A DNA stretch of 22,767 nucleotides from Bryobacterales bacterium (GCA_003132865.1 PKYZ01000152.1:46789-69555), one strand, 5' to 3'; positions 7,267-16,066 are shown, numbered from the stretch's first letter. Translations and numbers: made by a program. The notes: generated from the letters alone by a model not told the origin.

Positions 7267-9207
7267 CTATTCGGGGCCGGACGAGCCATTGAGCGTGGCG
7301 TGATATAAGTCCGTCAGCCGCCAGCCGCGATAGCTGCGCGAAGGACCGACGCTTTGAAACTGGTACACGGCTGTTCCGCTTGGCGTGAACTCGGTACTCT
7401 GCACCTCAACGGTGGCGCCCAACTTGATATAGCCCGCTTGAAACATGTAGTCTCCGTTCCGGAGAAGCTGTGCGCTGCCTAGAGACTGAGAGTAGGCCCC
7501 TAGATCGGCATTCAGTTGGAGAGAGGCCACCATGTTGGTCTGATCGATGTTCCAAACCTGGCCGCGGCTATCTCCTCCTTGTATCGCATGCCGCGTGATC
7601 CCATTGTCGAATACCAGGAGGGTCCGCTCTCCGCCGTTTACGAAGCCGGCGTCATGCTGGCCGGAAAACCACGGGAACGGCGCCCCTTTCGTACTACCCA
7701 GCTTAAAGTCTCCAGCCAATCCGAGACGCCAAAGAATGCCGCCAGTCCCGGTTGCGTTGTTGTAGTCGAGTTTGACAACCCAATTCTGCTCCCGGAGGGA
7801 TACCAGCAGGTCTCCGTCGCTGGTCAGGTATTCCAGACTGTTGGCGTGTAACCAGTCGTTGGCGGGGGAGGACAGCAACACCGGCGGGCAACCTTGCTGA
7901 GTCTGCCCCTGCGCGTTCGTCTGGCATGCCCCGTCTCCCGCACGGTTGATGTCCAGGCAGCCACTGCCGGTACACGCGTGATCGAAGGAGTTCCAATATC
8001 CGAGTACCTGGAAGTTCTGATCCAAAACGACGATCAGCGTGCCAACAATATCCAGCGGGGCAGTGGAGCCTTGGGTGCCCGCCGGGAATATTCTCTGCAC
8101 ATCCGCCAGAACCATGGTTTGGCCGTTCGACAAACGGATGGCTTCATGGTTGAAATCGCCGAGCGGATCTGCGAGTCCCATCGCCGCAAGCTGCTCATAG
8201 ACACGGTCGCAGTTTGTCTCGCGGACGGCGTTGCCCGCCAGGTCAAACTCGCGCAGTATTTGCTCCCGTTCAACATTGGGTCCCCAAACGCCCGTACCGG
8301 TGCCCTGCCCGTTGAAAATAGCCAGCATGGTCCCGCCCGGGACCGGCCGCGTCAACTCGATAGTCTGCGGATAGTACCAGATGATGTTGGCGCTCAGATC
8401 CGTAGCCGTGGGAAAGTCCGGCGGGACTATGTAACCTGTCAGCACAACCTGCTCGGCGTTGTCGGTTTGCGGGCCTGGCGCCAACGGTACGCTCAGAGCG
8501 GGGAAGCTCAAAGACGTGGGAATGACTCCGGTGGTAAAGGATACCGGGGGCCCGGGCGTCACGGTTCCTCCCGTATTGACCCGGTAAGTCATGACGTAGG
8601 TTTGGCTCGCCGCCATCCCCGCAATGTAGAAATTCATACTGCCGGCGTGACAGGGTCTCCAATCGGTAGTACTTGGCAAGGTCGATCCCTGCGCTTGAAA
8701 GACAACCGACATCGTGCTGCCGGCCGGGCAAGCAGGAGCGCTGAACAAGGCAACCAGGGGATTGGCGGTCGGGATGACAACCGGCTGGGTCCCAGTCACC
8801 AGTGCGTTCACCCGAAACGCTACCACCTGCTGGGCGCTCGTGCCAGCCAGGTAGTCTCTTGCGGTCAGGCGCAGCCTATACGTGCCTTCGACATGGTTAG
8901 GGGTCCACGCGAAAGTCGTGTCGAGGTCGAAGTCGCGCATCAGGCTGAAGCTGGAAGAGCCGGGCGCCTGAACTTCCCACTTATATGTCAGCGGCCCCGG
9001 ATCGGAGTCCGACGCGGACGCGGTCAACTGAATCGCGGTCCCCAGAAGCTGCGGCGAGGCGGGAGAAGCGTTCAGCGTCATCGGCGCGATTGTCGCGTGG
9101 AGACATGGTGAGAGGCTGGCAACCATCGGGAATATTGCCAGCACATAACGTAACCTGGCGCACAAACCGCACGTGGCGCGCGGGCAATGTTTCAACAAAC
9201 GTCGCAT
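7267..9207 (-). CDS. Exported aryl-sulfate sulfotransferase (ASST family)
   Basis: ASST enzymes move sulfate between phenolic compounds through a sulfohistidine, without PAPS. I place the start at ATG 9207, which gives 646 residues and an N-terminal signal (basic residues, then YVLAIFPMVASLSPCLHA). Residues about 40-135 form an Ig/PKD-like domain (ASASDSDPGPLTYKWEVQ, YRLRLTARDYL). The ASST propeller follows, with DFNHEAIRL (His354), DWLHANSL (His454), LVSLREQNWVVKLD (Arg472) and FSGQHDAGF (His518). The 18-residue spacing of His454 and Arg472 equals that of His356 and Arg374 in E. coli AssT, so His518 should match the nucleophile His436 there. A paired Cys-rich part (HACTGSGCLD, GDGACQT, QQGCPP) may be held by disulfides. 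No DsbA/DsbB-like partner is adjacent. The ribosome site is weak (GGGGTC about 12 bases upstream). Confidence 0.87.
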   Translation of the reverse strand: MRRLLKHCPRATCGLCARLRYVLAIFPMVASLSPCLHATIAPMTLNASPASPQLLGTAIQLTASASDSDPGPLTYKWEVQAPGSSSFSLMRDFDLDTTFAWTPNHVEGTYRLRLTARDYLAGTSAQQVVAFRVNALVTGTQPVVIPTANPLVALFSAPACPAGSTMSVVFQAQGSTLPSTTDWRPCHAGSMNFYIAGMAASQTYVMTYRVNTGGTVTPGPPVSFTTGVIPTSLSFPALSVPLAPGPQTDNAEQVVLTGYIVPPDFPTATDLSANIIWYYPQTIELTRPVPGGTMLAIFNGQGTGTGVWGPNVEREQILREFDLAGNAVRETNCDRVYEQLAAMGLADPLGDFNHEAIRLSNGQTMVLADVQRIFPAGTQGSTAPLDIVGTLIVVLDQNFQVLGYWNSFDHACTGSGCLDINRAGDGACQTNAQGQTQQGCPPVLLSSPANDWLHANSLEYLTSDGDLLVSLREQNWVVKLDYNNATGTGGILWRLGLAGDFKLGSTKGAPFPWFSGQHDAGFVNGGERTLLVFDNGITRHAIQGGDSRGQVWNIDQTNMVASLQLNADLGAYSQSLGSAQLLRNGDYMFQAGYIKLGATVEVQSTEFTPSGTAVYQFQSVGPSRSYRGWRLTDLYHATLNGSSGPE

Positions 9208-9343
9208 TTGATTTTTGACCCCACGGACGTGCCTAAGTATAGCATCCCGCCAAAACGCATCGTTCCAGTCCTGCCCCGATACAGTACCGGCAAGGCGCTC
9301 CTCTAGTAGTACCCTCACGGATTCCGGACCCAAAACGCTTCTG

Positions 9344-10588
9344 TTATCGGTTCCTTTGCTGCGCGGCGAGCCTGGGGCCATCCAGCGTGTAATCGAACCA
9401 TCCGATCATCATCTCTTCCCACGTCTGGGGCCCCCACCGGACTTCCTTCCGTGGATCGGGATTGGCGGGATTGTTGGGTGAGTTATCGAAGTGCGCCACA
9501 CATTCCAGTCGGGCGCCCTTCGGGAGCAGCAAAGGATCTTGCATGCGGTACACCAATTGCCAGTTGAAGTTATACTTGGGCACGCGCAGGACGATCTCGG
9601 AATGGCCGTCCGGATAAACCGCCGTGTAAGTGAAATCCTTGCCGCGCACGTGAATGTGGGGCATCAGGTCCACGATCCGGACGTCCTCGGGCGCGGTCCA
9701 ACTGGAGCGCACCTCGTAGTTGGGATCGCCAGGAGGTATCGCGAAGCGGAAGTTAGTGGCCGTACCGCTGAGCGCCTGGTGCTCGATGGGGCCGCGGGTG
9801 AAGATCAGGCCGATGGAAGTCCGGTCCGTGGCTGGTTTGCCGTTGGGCGTGTAGTGCAGTTGGAAGAGGAGCTTGGCCCCGGCCTTCAGCAGCTTGGCGG
9901 TCCCCGGCGGGTAAACTTTGGGTTGCTCGCCCGGTGCGAACCCGGCCAGTTTGGCGCCAGCCCAATCGCGTCCGCCTTCGCCCTTGTTTTCGCCGCTCGT
10001 ACGGTCCCTAAGGGCGTGGTCCGCCGCGAACACGATCACGTGATGCACCACGGCCCGATTGCCGGGGCGAATCTCGGCTGCCTGAACCCATTTATCCTCG
10101 GCGAAATTGGTGGCAACGGTGATATAGCGATAGGGAACCACTCCCTCTGCGGGAACCGCGACCTCGTCCGGCAGAGAAATCACTACATCGGGCTTACCGA
10201 TGGTCCAGCCCTGCTCGAATTTCGGCGTGGGCGGCAGGTCGCGATCGTCGCCCGCGGGCGCGCCCACGTCCACCCAGGCGACGATGGTGTCGATCTCCTT
10301 CTGCGTGAGGCGGCGGTCGTTCGAAAAATGGCCGTAGGCCGCATCCGCCAGCCAGGGCGGCATAGTGCGCTCCAATACTTTCTCGCGGATGGCCTTGGCC
10401 CACGGGCGCACCTCTTTGTAGGTGACCAGCGGCATGGGAGCGGCCTCTCCGGCGCGATGGCACTCCACGCAGCGACGGAACAGAATGGGCGCGACGTCCT
10501 TTGCGTAAGTTGCATGCGGGTCGCCCGCGCTCGTGGCCGGGAACGCCCCGGCGGCGCACACCAGCGGCAGAAGTAACAGGGTCTTCAT
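9344..10588 (-). CDS. Exported cytochrome c / PHM-type copper monooxygenase-like fusion
   Basis: The start is ATG 10588, with AGGAGG a few bases upstream, giving 414 residues. A signal peptide (MKTLLLLPLVCAAGAFPATSAG) precedes a cytochrome c-like domain with the haem motif CVECH (Cys40, Cys43, His44) and a possible distal Met in RTMPPW. The C-terminal 230 residues carry what look like all six copper ligands of peptidylglycine hydroxylating monooxygenase: VVHHVIVF (His182, His183), LFQLHYTPNG (His245), DLMPHIHV (His311, His313) and EEMMIGW (Met393 or 394). The haem domain could replace ascorbate as electron donor. This architecture is frequent in Acidobacteria and Planctomycetes, where the substrate is unknown. 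The gene has its own promoter and lies 136 bases upstream of the arylsulfotransferase gene on the same strand. Confidence 0.87.
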   Translation of the reverse strand: MKTLLLLPLVCAAGAFPATSAGDPHATYAKDVAPILFRRCVECHRAGEAAPMPLVTYKEVRPWAKAIREKVLERTMPPWLADAAYGHFSNDRRLTQKEIDTIVAWVDVGAPAGDDRDLPPTPKFEQGWTIGKPDVVISLPDEVAVPAEGVVPYRYITVATNFAEDKWVQAAEIRPGNRAVVHHVIVFAADHALRDRTSGENKGEGGRDWAGAKLAGFAPGEQPKVYPPGTAKLLKAGAKLLFQLHYTPNGKPATDRTSIGLIFTRGPIEHQALSGTATNFRFAIPPGDPNYEVRSSWTAPEDVRIVDLMPHIHVRGKDFTYTAVYPDGHSEIVLRVPKYNFNWQLVYRMQDPLLLPKGARLECVAHFDNSPNNPANPDPRKEVRWGPQTWEEMMIGWFDYTLDGPRLAAQQRNR

Positions 10589-10612
10589 ACGCCCTCCTGG
10601 GAAACCTCTTGA

Positions 10613-10641
10613 ATCATAGACGATTCGCTGAACCACGGCAA
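10613..10641 (-). promoter_or_regulatory. Sigma70-type promoter of the cytochrome/monooxygenase gene
   Basis: On the minus strand TTGCCG (10636-10641) and TATGAT (10613-10618) are separated by exactly 17 bases and lie 25 bases before the ATG at 10588, with AGGAGG between. Four of six and five of six consensus bases match. Confidence 0.6.
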
Positions 10642-10825
10642 TCCAGCACATCGCTGGTTGAGGTTAAACAAGATTAACAAATTTTAATATAGCCCGACAG
10701 CTTGGGGCTCCTGATTCCCCATATTCTACTCAAACTAGGACACTTGTCGCCACTTCCACGATCGTACACAGCCGCTCCGCGTTCTGTGCTGGTCCCCACA
10801 GTGTGTCACAGGATCATCGGATGGA

Positions 10826-10853
10826 TTCAAACAGAGCCTAAAAAGTGTATAAT
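10826..10853 (+). promoter_or_regulatory. Sigma70-type promoter of the RHH gene
   Basis: TTCAAA (10826-10831), 16 bases, then a perfect TATAAT (10848-10853). Transcription would begin near 10860, about 16 bases before the ATG at 10876. Confidence 0.6.
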
Positions 10854-10875
10854 ACATGCAGAAAGGCAAGAACAA

Positions 10876-11145
10876 ATGGCTGGATACGCACCTGAACATG
10901 ACGCCGGCACGGATGCCGGCGCAGCGCCTCAACGGGAAGTGGAGAGGCTGAATTTCAACGTCTCCCCGACTGTGGCTAAAGAAGTCAGGGCCATGGCAGA
11001 TGAGATGAACATCTCCATGACCCAACTATTCAGATATGCTTTTGGGATTTTGAAGATCGCCGTGACCGAAGCAAAGAAAAATCGAAAGCTCGTAATCGCG
11101 GACGAAGAAGGCAGGCCAGTAAGAGAGATTGTGTTGCCCAGTTAA
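10876..11145 (+). CDS. Small ribbon-helix-helix protein, likely transcriptional regulator
   Basis: The start is ATG 10876, the first in-frame ATG after the promoter, with a weak AAAGG site upstream. The 89-residue product has a flexible N-terminus (1-22), a beta strand (RLNFNVSP), helix A (TVAKEVRAMADEMN), a turn (ISM) and helix B (TQLFRYAFGILKIAVTEAKK), the MetJ/Arc RHH pattern. A C-terminal strand pair follows (KLVIADEEGRPVREIVLP). RHH proteins bind DNA as dimers and often repress their own operon. The frame continues after the TAA (11143-11145) without another stop into the membrane protein at 11236, so the two genes were either one protein or a tightly coupled pair. Regulator function is inferred from fold only. 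Confidence 0.75.
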   Translation: MAGYAPEHDAGTDAGAAPQREVERLNFNVSPTVAKEVRAMADEMNISMTQLFRYAFGILKIAVTEAKKNRKLVIADEEGRPVREIVLPS

Positions 11146-11235
11146 AATGCCCCAAGGCTCCGCCCTCAGGACGAAATCATACAGAGCCTGGCTGGGCTTG
11201 ACGAGATTACCCGGCCTATCCATAACCTGCGCATC

Positions 11236-11586
11236 GTGGAAGCTCGGGTGACGTTTTGGTCCGCCATTGCTTTGTTGGGTATTGGAACTGTCATCCTCGT
11301 CATCGGTGCGTTGGGTTCTGGCGCTCAACTGCATTCAGCCAGGCTGGCTACGGGCGCGCTGTTGAATCTAATCGGCGGCGCCATACTGAAGCTCCATCGG
11401 GACGTGCATGCCAAGCTCGACCGATTCCACAGAGACCGGGATCAAATGCATATGATCCTGCGGATCGAGGACAAACATGCAAGAGATCGGGCAATCGAGG
11501 AGTGTGCTCGATCTCTCCGGGACGAGAAAGTCGGTTGGTGGCAGCGCCTTTTTGGCGATGAACTCCAGCTAAACAGAACGCCATAA
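11236..11586 (+). CDS. Small protein with two membrane helices and helical tail (possible TRADD-N-associated 2TM-like)
   Basis: From GTG 11236 the frame gives 116 residues: helix 1 (WSAIALLGIGTVILVIGAL), a short loop, helix 2 (ARLATGALLNLIGGAIL), then a charged helical region (KLHRDVHAKLDRFHRDRDQ, IEDKHARDRAIEECARSL). The layout and the 'K..R...LDRFH.D' pattern recall the two-helix domain found beside bacterial TRADD-N death-like domains; this is a resemblance from memory, not a search result. The GTG has no ribosome site. The same frame is open upstream for 30 codons to the RHH stop, with plausible protein (DEIIQSLAGLDEITRPIHNL) but no ATG. An ATG at 11147 one frame over would join this frame if one C were added to the CCCC at 11150-11153. 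The true N-terminus is therefore uncertain. Confidence 0.6.
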   Translation: MEARVTFWSAIALLGIGTVILVIGALGSGAQLHSARLATGALLNLIGGAILKLHRDVHAKLDRFHRDRDQMHMILRIEDKHARDRAIEECARSLRDEKVGWWQRLFGDELQLNRTP

Positions 11587-11764
11587 GTAATTGCGCATCC
11601 GCTCCCCGAATGAGTGTGGTCACCGAGCCGCGCCGTAAGCCAGCGGTTGTCGCGCAAACGATAGCGTCGCCGTGTTTAATAACCCTTCCACCGGCAATCG
11701 TCGATACCGGGCCTGCCACCCATTTGCGCCCCGGCCCACCCGCGGTGCAAAATAAGAGCGCGGC

Positions 11765-12343
11765 ATGCGATTGTTCACCGGTTTCGATCTTTCCCCCGAA
11801 GTAATCCGCACTCTCGACGCCCTGCTCGATCAACTCCGCCCCGCGGCCCGCATCAAGTGGAGCCTGCCCGCGAATCTGCACGTCACCACCCGCTTCATCG
11901 GCGAATGGTCAGAGGATCGCCTGCCGGATCTGCGCGCCGCGCTCGCCGCACTCCCCAGCCATCCACCGATCCCGATTCACATCCGCAAGTTGGGCTTCTT
12001 CCCCAACCCGCACTCCCCACGCGTCTTCTGGGCAGGCGTGGAAGCCTCTCCCGATCTGGCGGCGCTGGCCTCGGAAATCGATCACGCCCTCGACCCGCTA
12101 GGTCTTCCGCCGGAAGGCCGCCCGTTCAGCCCCCATTTGACGTTGGCGCGCATCAAAGAACCCGTGCCCCTGCAGAAACTGCGCGAGATCATCGCCGCGC
12201 TGCCGCCGCTCGATTTCGGCAGCTTCAGCGCCGATCGCTTCTTCCTCTACCAGAGCCGCCTGAGTCCGGCCGGCTCCGTGTACACCAAGCTGGCGGAGTT
12301 TCCGCTTTCAAGCTGCGGTATCCTGGGGCAAGGAGAGATCTAA
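11765..12343 (+). CDS. thpR: RNA 2',3'-cyclic phosphodiesterase (2H phosphoesterase, LigT/ThpR)
   Basis: The product opens 2',3'-cyclic phosphate ends of RNA to 2'-phosphates and can show RNA ligase activity in vitro. At 192 residues its length is usual for the family. The start MRLFTGFDL is typical, and both catalytic H-x-T motifs are present: NLHVTTRFIG (His39, Thr41) and FSPHLTLARI (His124, Thr126). The ribosome site is weak. The stop codon overlaps the start of the cupin gene (TAATG), so the two are translated together. The preceding 178 bases (11587-11764) hold no recognised element. Confidence 0.92.
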   Translation: MRLFTGFDLSPEVIRTLDALLDQLRPAARIKWSLPANLHVTTRFIGEWSEDRLPDLRAALAALPSHPPIPIHIRKLGFFPNPHSPRVFWAGVEASPDLAALASEIDHALDPLGLPPEGRPFSPHLTLARIKEPVPLQKLREIIAALPPLDFGSFSADRFFLYQSRLSPAGSVYTKLAEFPLSSCGILGQGEI

Positions 12344-12723
12344 TGGCCACATCCTCCCCGCCGTTCCCGTACGAAACTCGCCTCAACATCCTCTGCCAGC
12401 CGTTGGAAGTCATCGACGAAAAAGCGCTTGCCGATGCCTGCGAGTATACGTGGTACAACCAGACTCTGTGCAAGGTGAACGATTCGGTGGTCCGTCTGGC
12501 TGTTGTACAGGGAGGATATCATTGGCACAAGCACGACGAAGACGACGAGTTCTTCTACGTTGTAGAAGGCCATCTATTGATCGATCTCGAAGGCCGTACG
12601 ATCGCGCTGTCGCCGCGGCAAGGATTTGTAGTTCCGAAAGGAACGGTCCATCGGACGCGCGCTCAGGAGCGCACCGTGATCCTGATGGTCGAAAACGCGG
12701 GAATCATTCCAACAGGCGATTGA
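12343..12723 (+). CDS. Small single-domain cupin protein
   Basis: I start it at ATG 12343, which overlaps the thpR stop and has AAGGAGA about 8 bases upstream. The 126-residue product carries both cupin motifs: GGYHWHKHDEDDEFFYVVEG (metal ligands His62, His64 and Glu69, with the usual G after six more residues) and the second motif PKGTVHRT (His103). A beta-barrel metal-binding fold is thus well supported. Close relatives are annotated only as cupin-domain proteins, some as mannose-6-phosphate isomerase-like; the substrate cannot be told from sequence. It is probably cytoplasmic, having no signal peptide. Confidence 0.88.
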   Translation: MATSSPPFPYETRLNILCQPLEVIDEKALADACEYTWYNQTLCKVNDSVVRLAVVQGGYHWHKHDEDDEFFYVVEGHLLIDLEGRTIALSPRQGFVVPKGTVHRTRAQERTVILMVENAGIIPTGD

Positions 12724-12797
12724 CCGTTGCGTTCGCAAAAGATGTCCGGCGAGCAGTGTAACTGTTTGGCAACCGGCCGGGAGCTTCCGGCATCGTG

Positions 12798-13396
<599 letters not shown>

Positions 13397-13400
<4 letters not shown>

Positions 13401-14407
13401 ACCAGCTCGCCGGCGATCTCGCAATCGTGGGCGCCGGCAGTTGGGGCACCGCGCTGGCCGTGGTGCTGGCGCCGCGCTTCCCGCGCATTCGTCTGTGGGT
13501 GTATGAAAAGGACCTCGCCGAGCGTATGCGCGCGACTCGCATCAACGATCTATACCTGCCCGGATTTTGTCTCCCCGCCAACGTGACGGTGGAAACGGAA
13601 TTCGCCGCCGCGCTCGTGGGCGCTGCGATCATGCTCAGCGTCATGCCCTCGCACCTGGTGCGCCCGATCTATGGCCAGATGCTGCCGTGCCTGGATCCTT
13701 CCATGGTTTTCGTGAGCGCCACCAAGGGGCTGGAGAACGGCACGCTGCTGCGCGCCTCCGAGGTGATCCGCGAATGCGTGTCCGGCAGCTTCGAACCGCG
13801 CGTGGCGGTCATCTCCGGACCTACTTTCGCGCGCGAAGTGGCCCGTGGCGATCCCACCGCGCTGGTGGTGGCTTCCACGGACCAGCCGTTGGCAGCCAGC
13901 GTGCAAGCCAGCTTCTCGGGACCCACCTTCCGTCTCTACACCAGCCCCGATCCGGCGGGAGTCGAAATCGGCGGCGCGGTGAAGAACGTGGTGGCGATCG
14001 GCGCCGGCGTGTGTCACGGTTTGGGATTGGGCAACAATACGCAGGCCGCGCTGATCACGCGCGGGTTGGCCGAGATGACCCGCCTCGCCACGGCCCTCGG
14101 CGGGCGGCCGCAAACGCTCGCTGGCCTGGCAGGGCTCGGCGACCTGGTCCTTACATGCACTGGAGAACTGAGCCGCAACCGCGCGGTCGGCCTGGAACTG
14201 GCGCGCGGGCGTAAACTGGAGGAGATCGTCAGCTCCATGAAGATGGTGGCGGAAGGCATCAAAACAACCAATGCCAGTGTCGACCTGGCGCGCCGGCATG
14301 CAGTCGAGATGCCCATATCGGCCCAGATGTTTGAAATGTTGAACTTTGGGCTGCCTCCGCGGGAGGCCATCCGGAGGCTGATGGAGCGCACTCTCAAGGG
14401 GGAGTAA
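13397..14407 (+). CDS. gpsA: NAD(P)-dependent glycerol-3-phosphate dehydrogenase
   Basis: GpsA reduces dihydroxyacetone phosphate to sn-glycerol-3-phosphate for phospholipid synthesis. I choose TTG 13397 as the start: it overlaps the plsY stop (TTGA), has GGGAG (13386-13390) 6 bases upstream, and gives 336 residues, the normal length. The Rossmann motif IVGAGSWGTALA lies at residues 10-21. Further family motifs are VSATKGLE, VISGPTFAREVARG, GGAVKNVVAIGAGV with the conserved Lys, GLGDLVLTC and SRNRAVGLELARG. Upstream in-frame starts exist but would lie within plsY and add a non-conserved, Arg-rich stretch. Confidence 0.95.
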
Positions 14408-14458
14408 CTTTTGTGCGTTAACGCGCAACCTTGCATGGAACCTAGGGTTAAGAATGAT

Positions 14459-15049
14459 ATGGGGGTAGCCGCGGCAGCCACCCTGGACTACGATGCCGAG
14501 CTCATGCTCCGCGTCAAGCAAGGGGATGGCACCAGCTTTGGCGTCCTGCTCGAAAAGCATCGCGCCTCGGTGATTCATTTCGTCTACCGGTTGGTGCAGG
14601 AGCCGGCCGTCGCCGAGGAATTGGCGCAGGAGGTCTTCCTGCGCGTGTATCGCTCCCGGTCGAGCTATGAGCCCACGGCCAAGTTCAAAACTTGGCTGTT
14701 CCGGATCGCCACGCATCTGGCGTTGAACTGGCTTCGGGATGAAAGACACGAGCGGGGGCAGGAGCGCCTGGATGATGTGTCGACGGATCTTCCGGTCCGC
14801 CAGGTTTCCGATCGGCGGCCCTCGGTGGAGCAGAGGCTGGTGTACGAAGTCAAACTGGAGGAGGTCCGGCGGGCGGTAGCCGCACTGCCTGAAAAGCAAC
14901 GGGCGGCCGTGCTGATGCACAAGTATGAAGACATGGAGTACACTCAGATCGCGAAAGTACTGGGCTGCTCGGAATCGGCCGTAAAATCGCTGCTGTTCCG
15001 GGCCTATGAAACGCTGCGCGCCCGTTTGGCGCACATTGGAACAACATGA
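14459..15049 (+). CDS. ECF RNA polymerase sigma factor (RpoE-like)
   Basis: The 196-residue product (from ATG 14459) has a sigma region 2 (MLRVKQGDGTSFGVLLEKH, VAEELAQEVFLRVYR, KFKTWLFRIATHLALNWLRD) and a sigma region 4 (VAALPEKQRAAVLMHKYEDM, YTQIAKVLGCSESAVKSLL), joined by a short linker; regions 1 and 3 are absent, as in ECF factors. It directs RNA polymerase to stress or envelope promoters. Other possible starts are ATG 14435 and TTG 14411; none has a strong ribosome site, and the family similarity begins near ATLDYDAELML. It starts soon after gpsA and its stop overlaps the next start (ATGA), coupling it to its anti-sigma factor. A perfect palindrome GCGTTAACGC lies at 14415-14424. Confidence 0.92.
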   Translation: MGVAAAATLDYDAELMLRVKQGDGTSFGVLLEKHRASVIHFVYRLVQEPAVAEELAQEVFLRVYRSRSSYEPTAKFKTWLFRIATHLALNWLRDERHERGQERLDDVSTDLPVRQVSDRRPSVEQRLVYEVKLEEVRRAVAALPEKQRAAVLMHKYEDMEYTQIAKVLGCSESAVKSLLFRAYETLRARLAHIGTT

Positions 15050-15534
15050 ATTGCCCAATCGAAGACCGCAACCCGGACATGCTGGTGGCCTATGCCGCCA
15101 GTGAACTCGATCTGGAAACCGCCCGCGCGCTGGAACAGCACTTGGCCGGTTGTGCCGCTTGCCGGTTGGTGGCCGCGGACCAGACCACTGTGTGGAAAGC
15201 TCTGGACGCCTGGGAGGCGCCCCCCGTCTCGCCCGATTTCGACCGGCGCCTGTATCGCCGGATCGACGACGGAGTGCGGCTCTCGTGGTGGGAGCGCCTC
15301 ACACGCCCATTCCGCCCCATGCCGCTCCGTCAGGCGTTGCCGCTGACGGCTTCGGCCGGCCTGCTGCTGATGGCGGGCCTGCTTCTGCAACATCCGGGCC
15401 CCATCGCGCCGGTTGCCCGGCACGGTGAAATCGTGCGCGCGAATCAGGTGGAAAACACTCTGGACGACCTCGATTTATTGCGCCAATTCGGCACGTCGGA
15501 CTCCGCGGAAAGCGTGCATCCCGATGCCATGTGA
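15046..15534 (+). CDS. Transmembrane zinc-finger anti-sigma factor
   Basis: The 162-residue product overlaps the sigma gene by 4 bases (ATGA). Its cytoplasmic N-terminus has the ZAS signature H-x3-C-x2-C in EQHLAGCAACR (His32, Cys36, Cys39). This is followed by helical segments, one membrane helix (about 97-114, ALPLTASAGLLLMAGLLL) and a short periplasmic tail of about 45 residues. It should hold the ECF sigma factor at the membrane until a signal releases it. The periplasmic part is too small for a separate sensor domain, so the DUF3106 protein encoded next may contribute to sensing; that is inference from position. Confidence 0.9.
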   Translation: MNCPIEDRNPDMLVAYAASELDLETARALEQHLAGCAACRLVAADQTTVWKALDAWEAPPVSPDFDRRLYRRIDDGVRLSWWERLTRPFRPMPLRQALPLTASAGLLLMAGLLLQHPGPIAPVARHGEIVRANQVENTLDDLDLLRQFGTSDSAESVHPDAM

Positions 15535-16066
15535 TCGTGGACGCTCCACGCTTTTCAGGTTCGGATTGGCCGTTCTGCACGCAACGCCGCTGGCCATCCT
15601 GCTGGCATCTGCGGCCGCCGCGCCGGCCAGATCTCAGCAGGAGCCGGACAGGCCCGCCGCGCAAGCGCAGCCTCAAGCGAATCCGATCGACCGCTGGAAC
15701 CGGATGTCCCCCGAGGAGCGCGAACGCGAGCTTGCCAAGCTGCCGCCTGCCCGCGCGCGGCAGATCCGCCAGCGCATCTGGTGGTACAACCACATGCGCC
15801 CGGAAGAACAGCAGGCGCTACGCGGGCGTTACCAAACCTTCGCCCAGCTTGCGCCGGACAAGCAGCAGATCGTCCGCGAGCGCCTGCGCGAGTTCTTCCA
15901 GTTGCCCCAGGCGCGCCGTCCGGTAGTGCACCGCGAAGTCGAGCAACTTCGCCTGATGCCGGAAGCCCAGCGCCAGGCGCGCTTGAACACCGACGAATTC
16001 CGTGGCCGCTTTTCGCCCCAGGAACAGCAGATTATCCGGGACCTTACGACATACCTCCCGCATTGA
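15524..16066 (+). CDS. DUF3106-type periplasmic protein
   Basis: The 180-residue product starts at ATG 15524, overlapping the anti-sigma gene by 11 bases, with GGAAAG upstream. A signal (about residues 12-37, LFRFGLAVLHATPLAILLAS then AAAAPARS) precedes a low-complexity Gln/Pro-rich stretch. A helical region follows with repeated 'M(S/R)PEE(R/Q)' motifs: WNRMSPEERERELAKLPP, YNHMRPEEQQALRGRY, FAQLAPDKQQIVRERLREF, EVEQLRLMPEAQRQARL and FSPQEQQIIRDLTTYLP. This matches the DUF3106 pattern, whose role is unknown. Position after sigma and anti-sigma genes, and a helical, charged periplasmic build, suggest a sensor or modulator of the anti-sigma factor. Confidence 0.83.
   Translation: MPCDRGRSTLFRFGLAVLHATPLAILLASAAAAPARSQQEPDRPAAQAQPQANPIDRWNRMSPEERERELAKLPPARARQIRQRIWWYNHMRPEEQQALRGRYQTFAQLAPDKQQIVRERLREFFQLPQARRPVVHREVEQLRLMPEAQRQARLNTDEFRGRFSPQEQQIIRDLTTYLPH

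Larger units (their letters stand above)
10589..10875. other. Divergent intergenic region between the cytochrome/monooxygenase and RHH genes
   Basis: About 290 bases without a gene. It holds a minus-strand promoter near its left end (10613-10641), a plus-strand promoter near its right end (10826-10853), and an AT-rich patch between them (about 10662-10692, TTAAACAAGATTAACAAATT followed by TTAATATAG) that is unlike the GC-rich surroundings. Confidence 0.5.

Noticed and set aside
14415..14424. Palindrome GCGTTAACGC as an operator of the sigma factor gene
   Set aside because: Only ten bases, single copy, and no promoter hexamers in a fitting position; mentioned in the gene entry only.
13550..15058. 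502-codon minus-strand frame opposite gpsA and the sigma factor gene
   Set aside because: Arg/His/Gln-rich composition with no family resemblance; the plus-strand genes are unmistakable. Long antisense frames are common in GC-rich genes.
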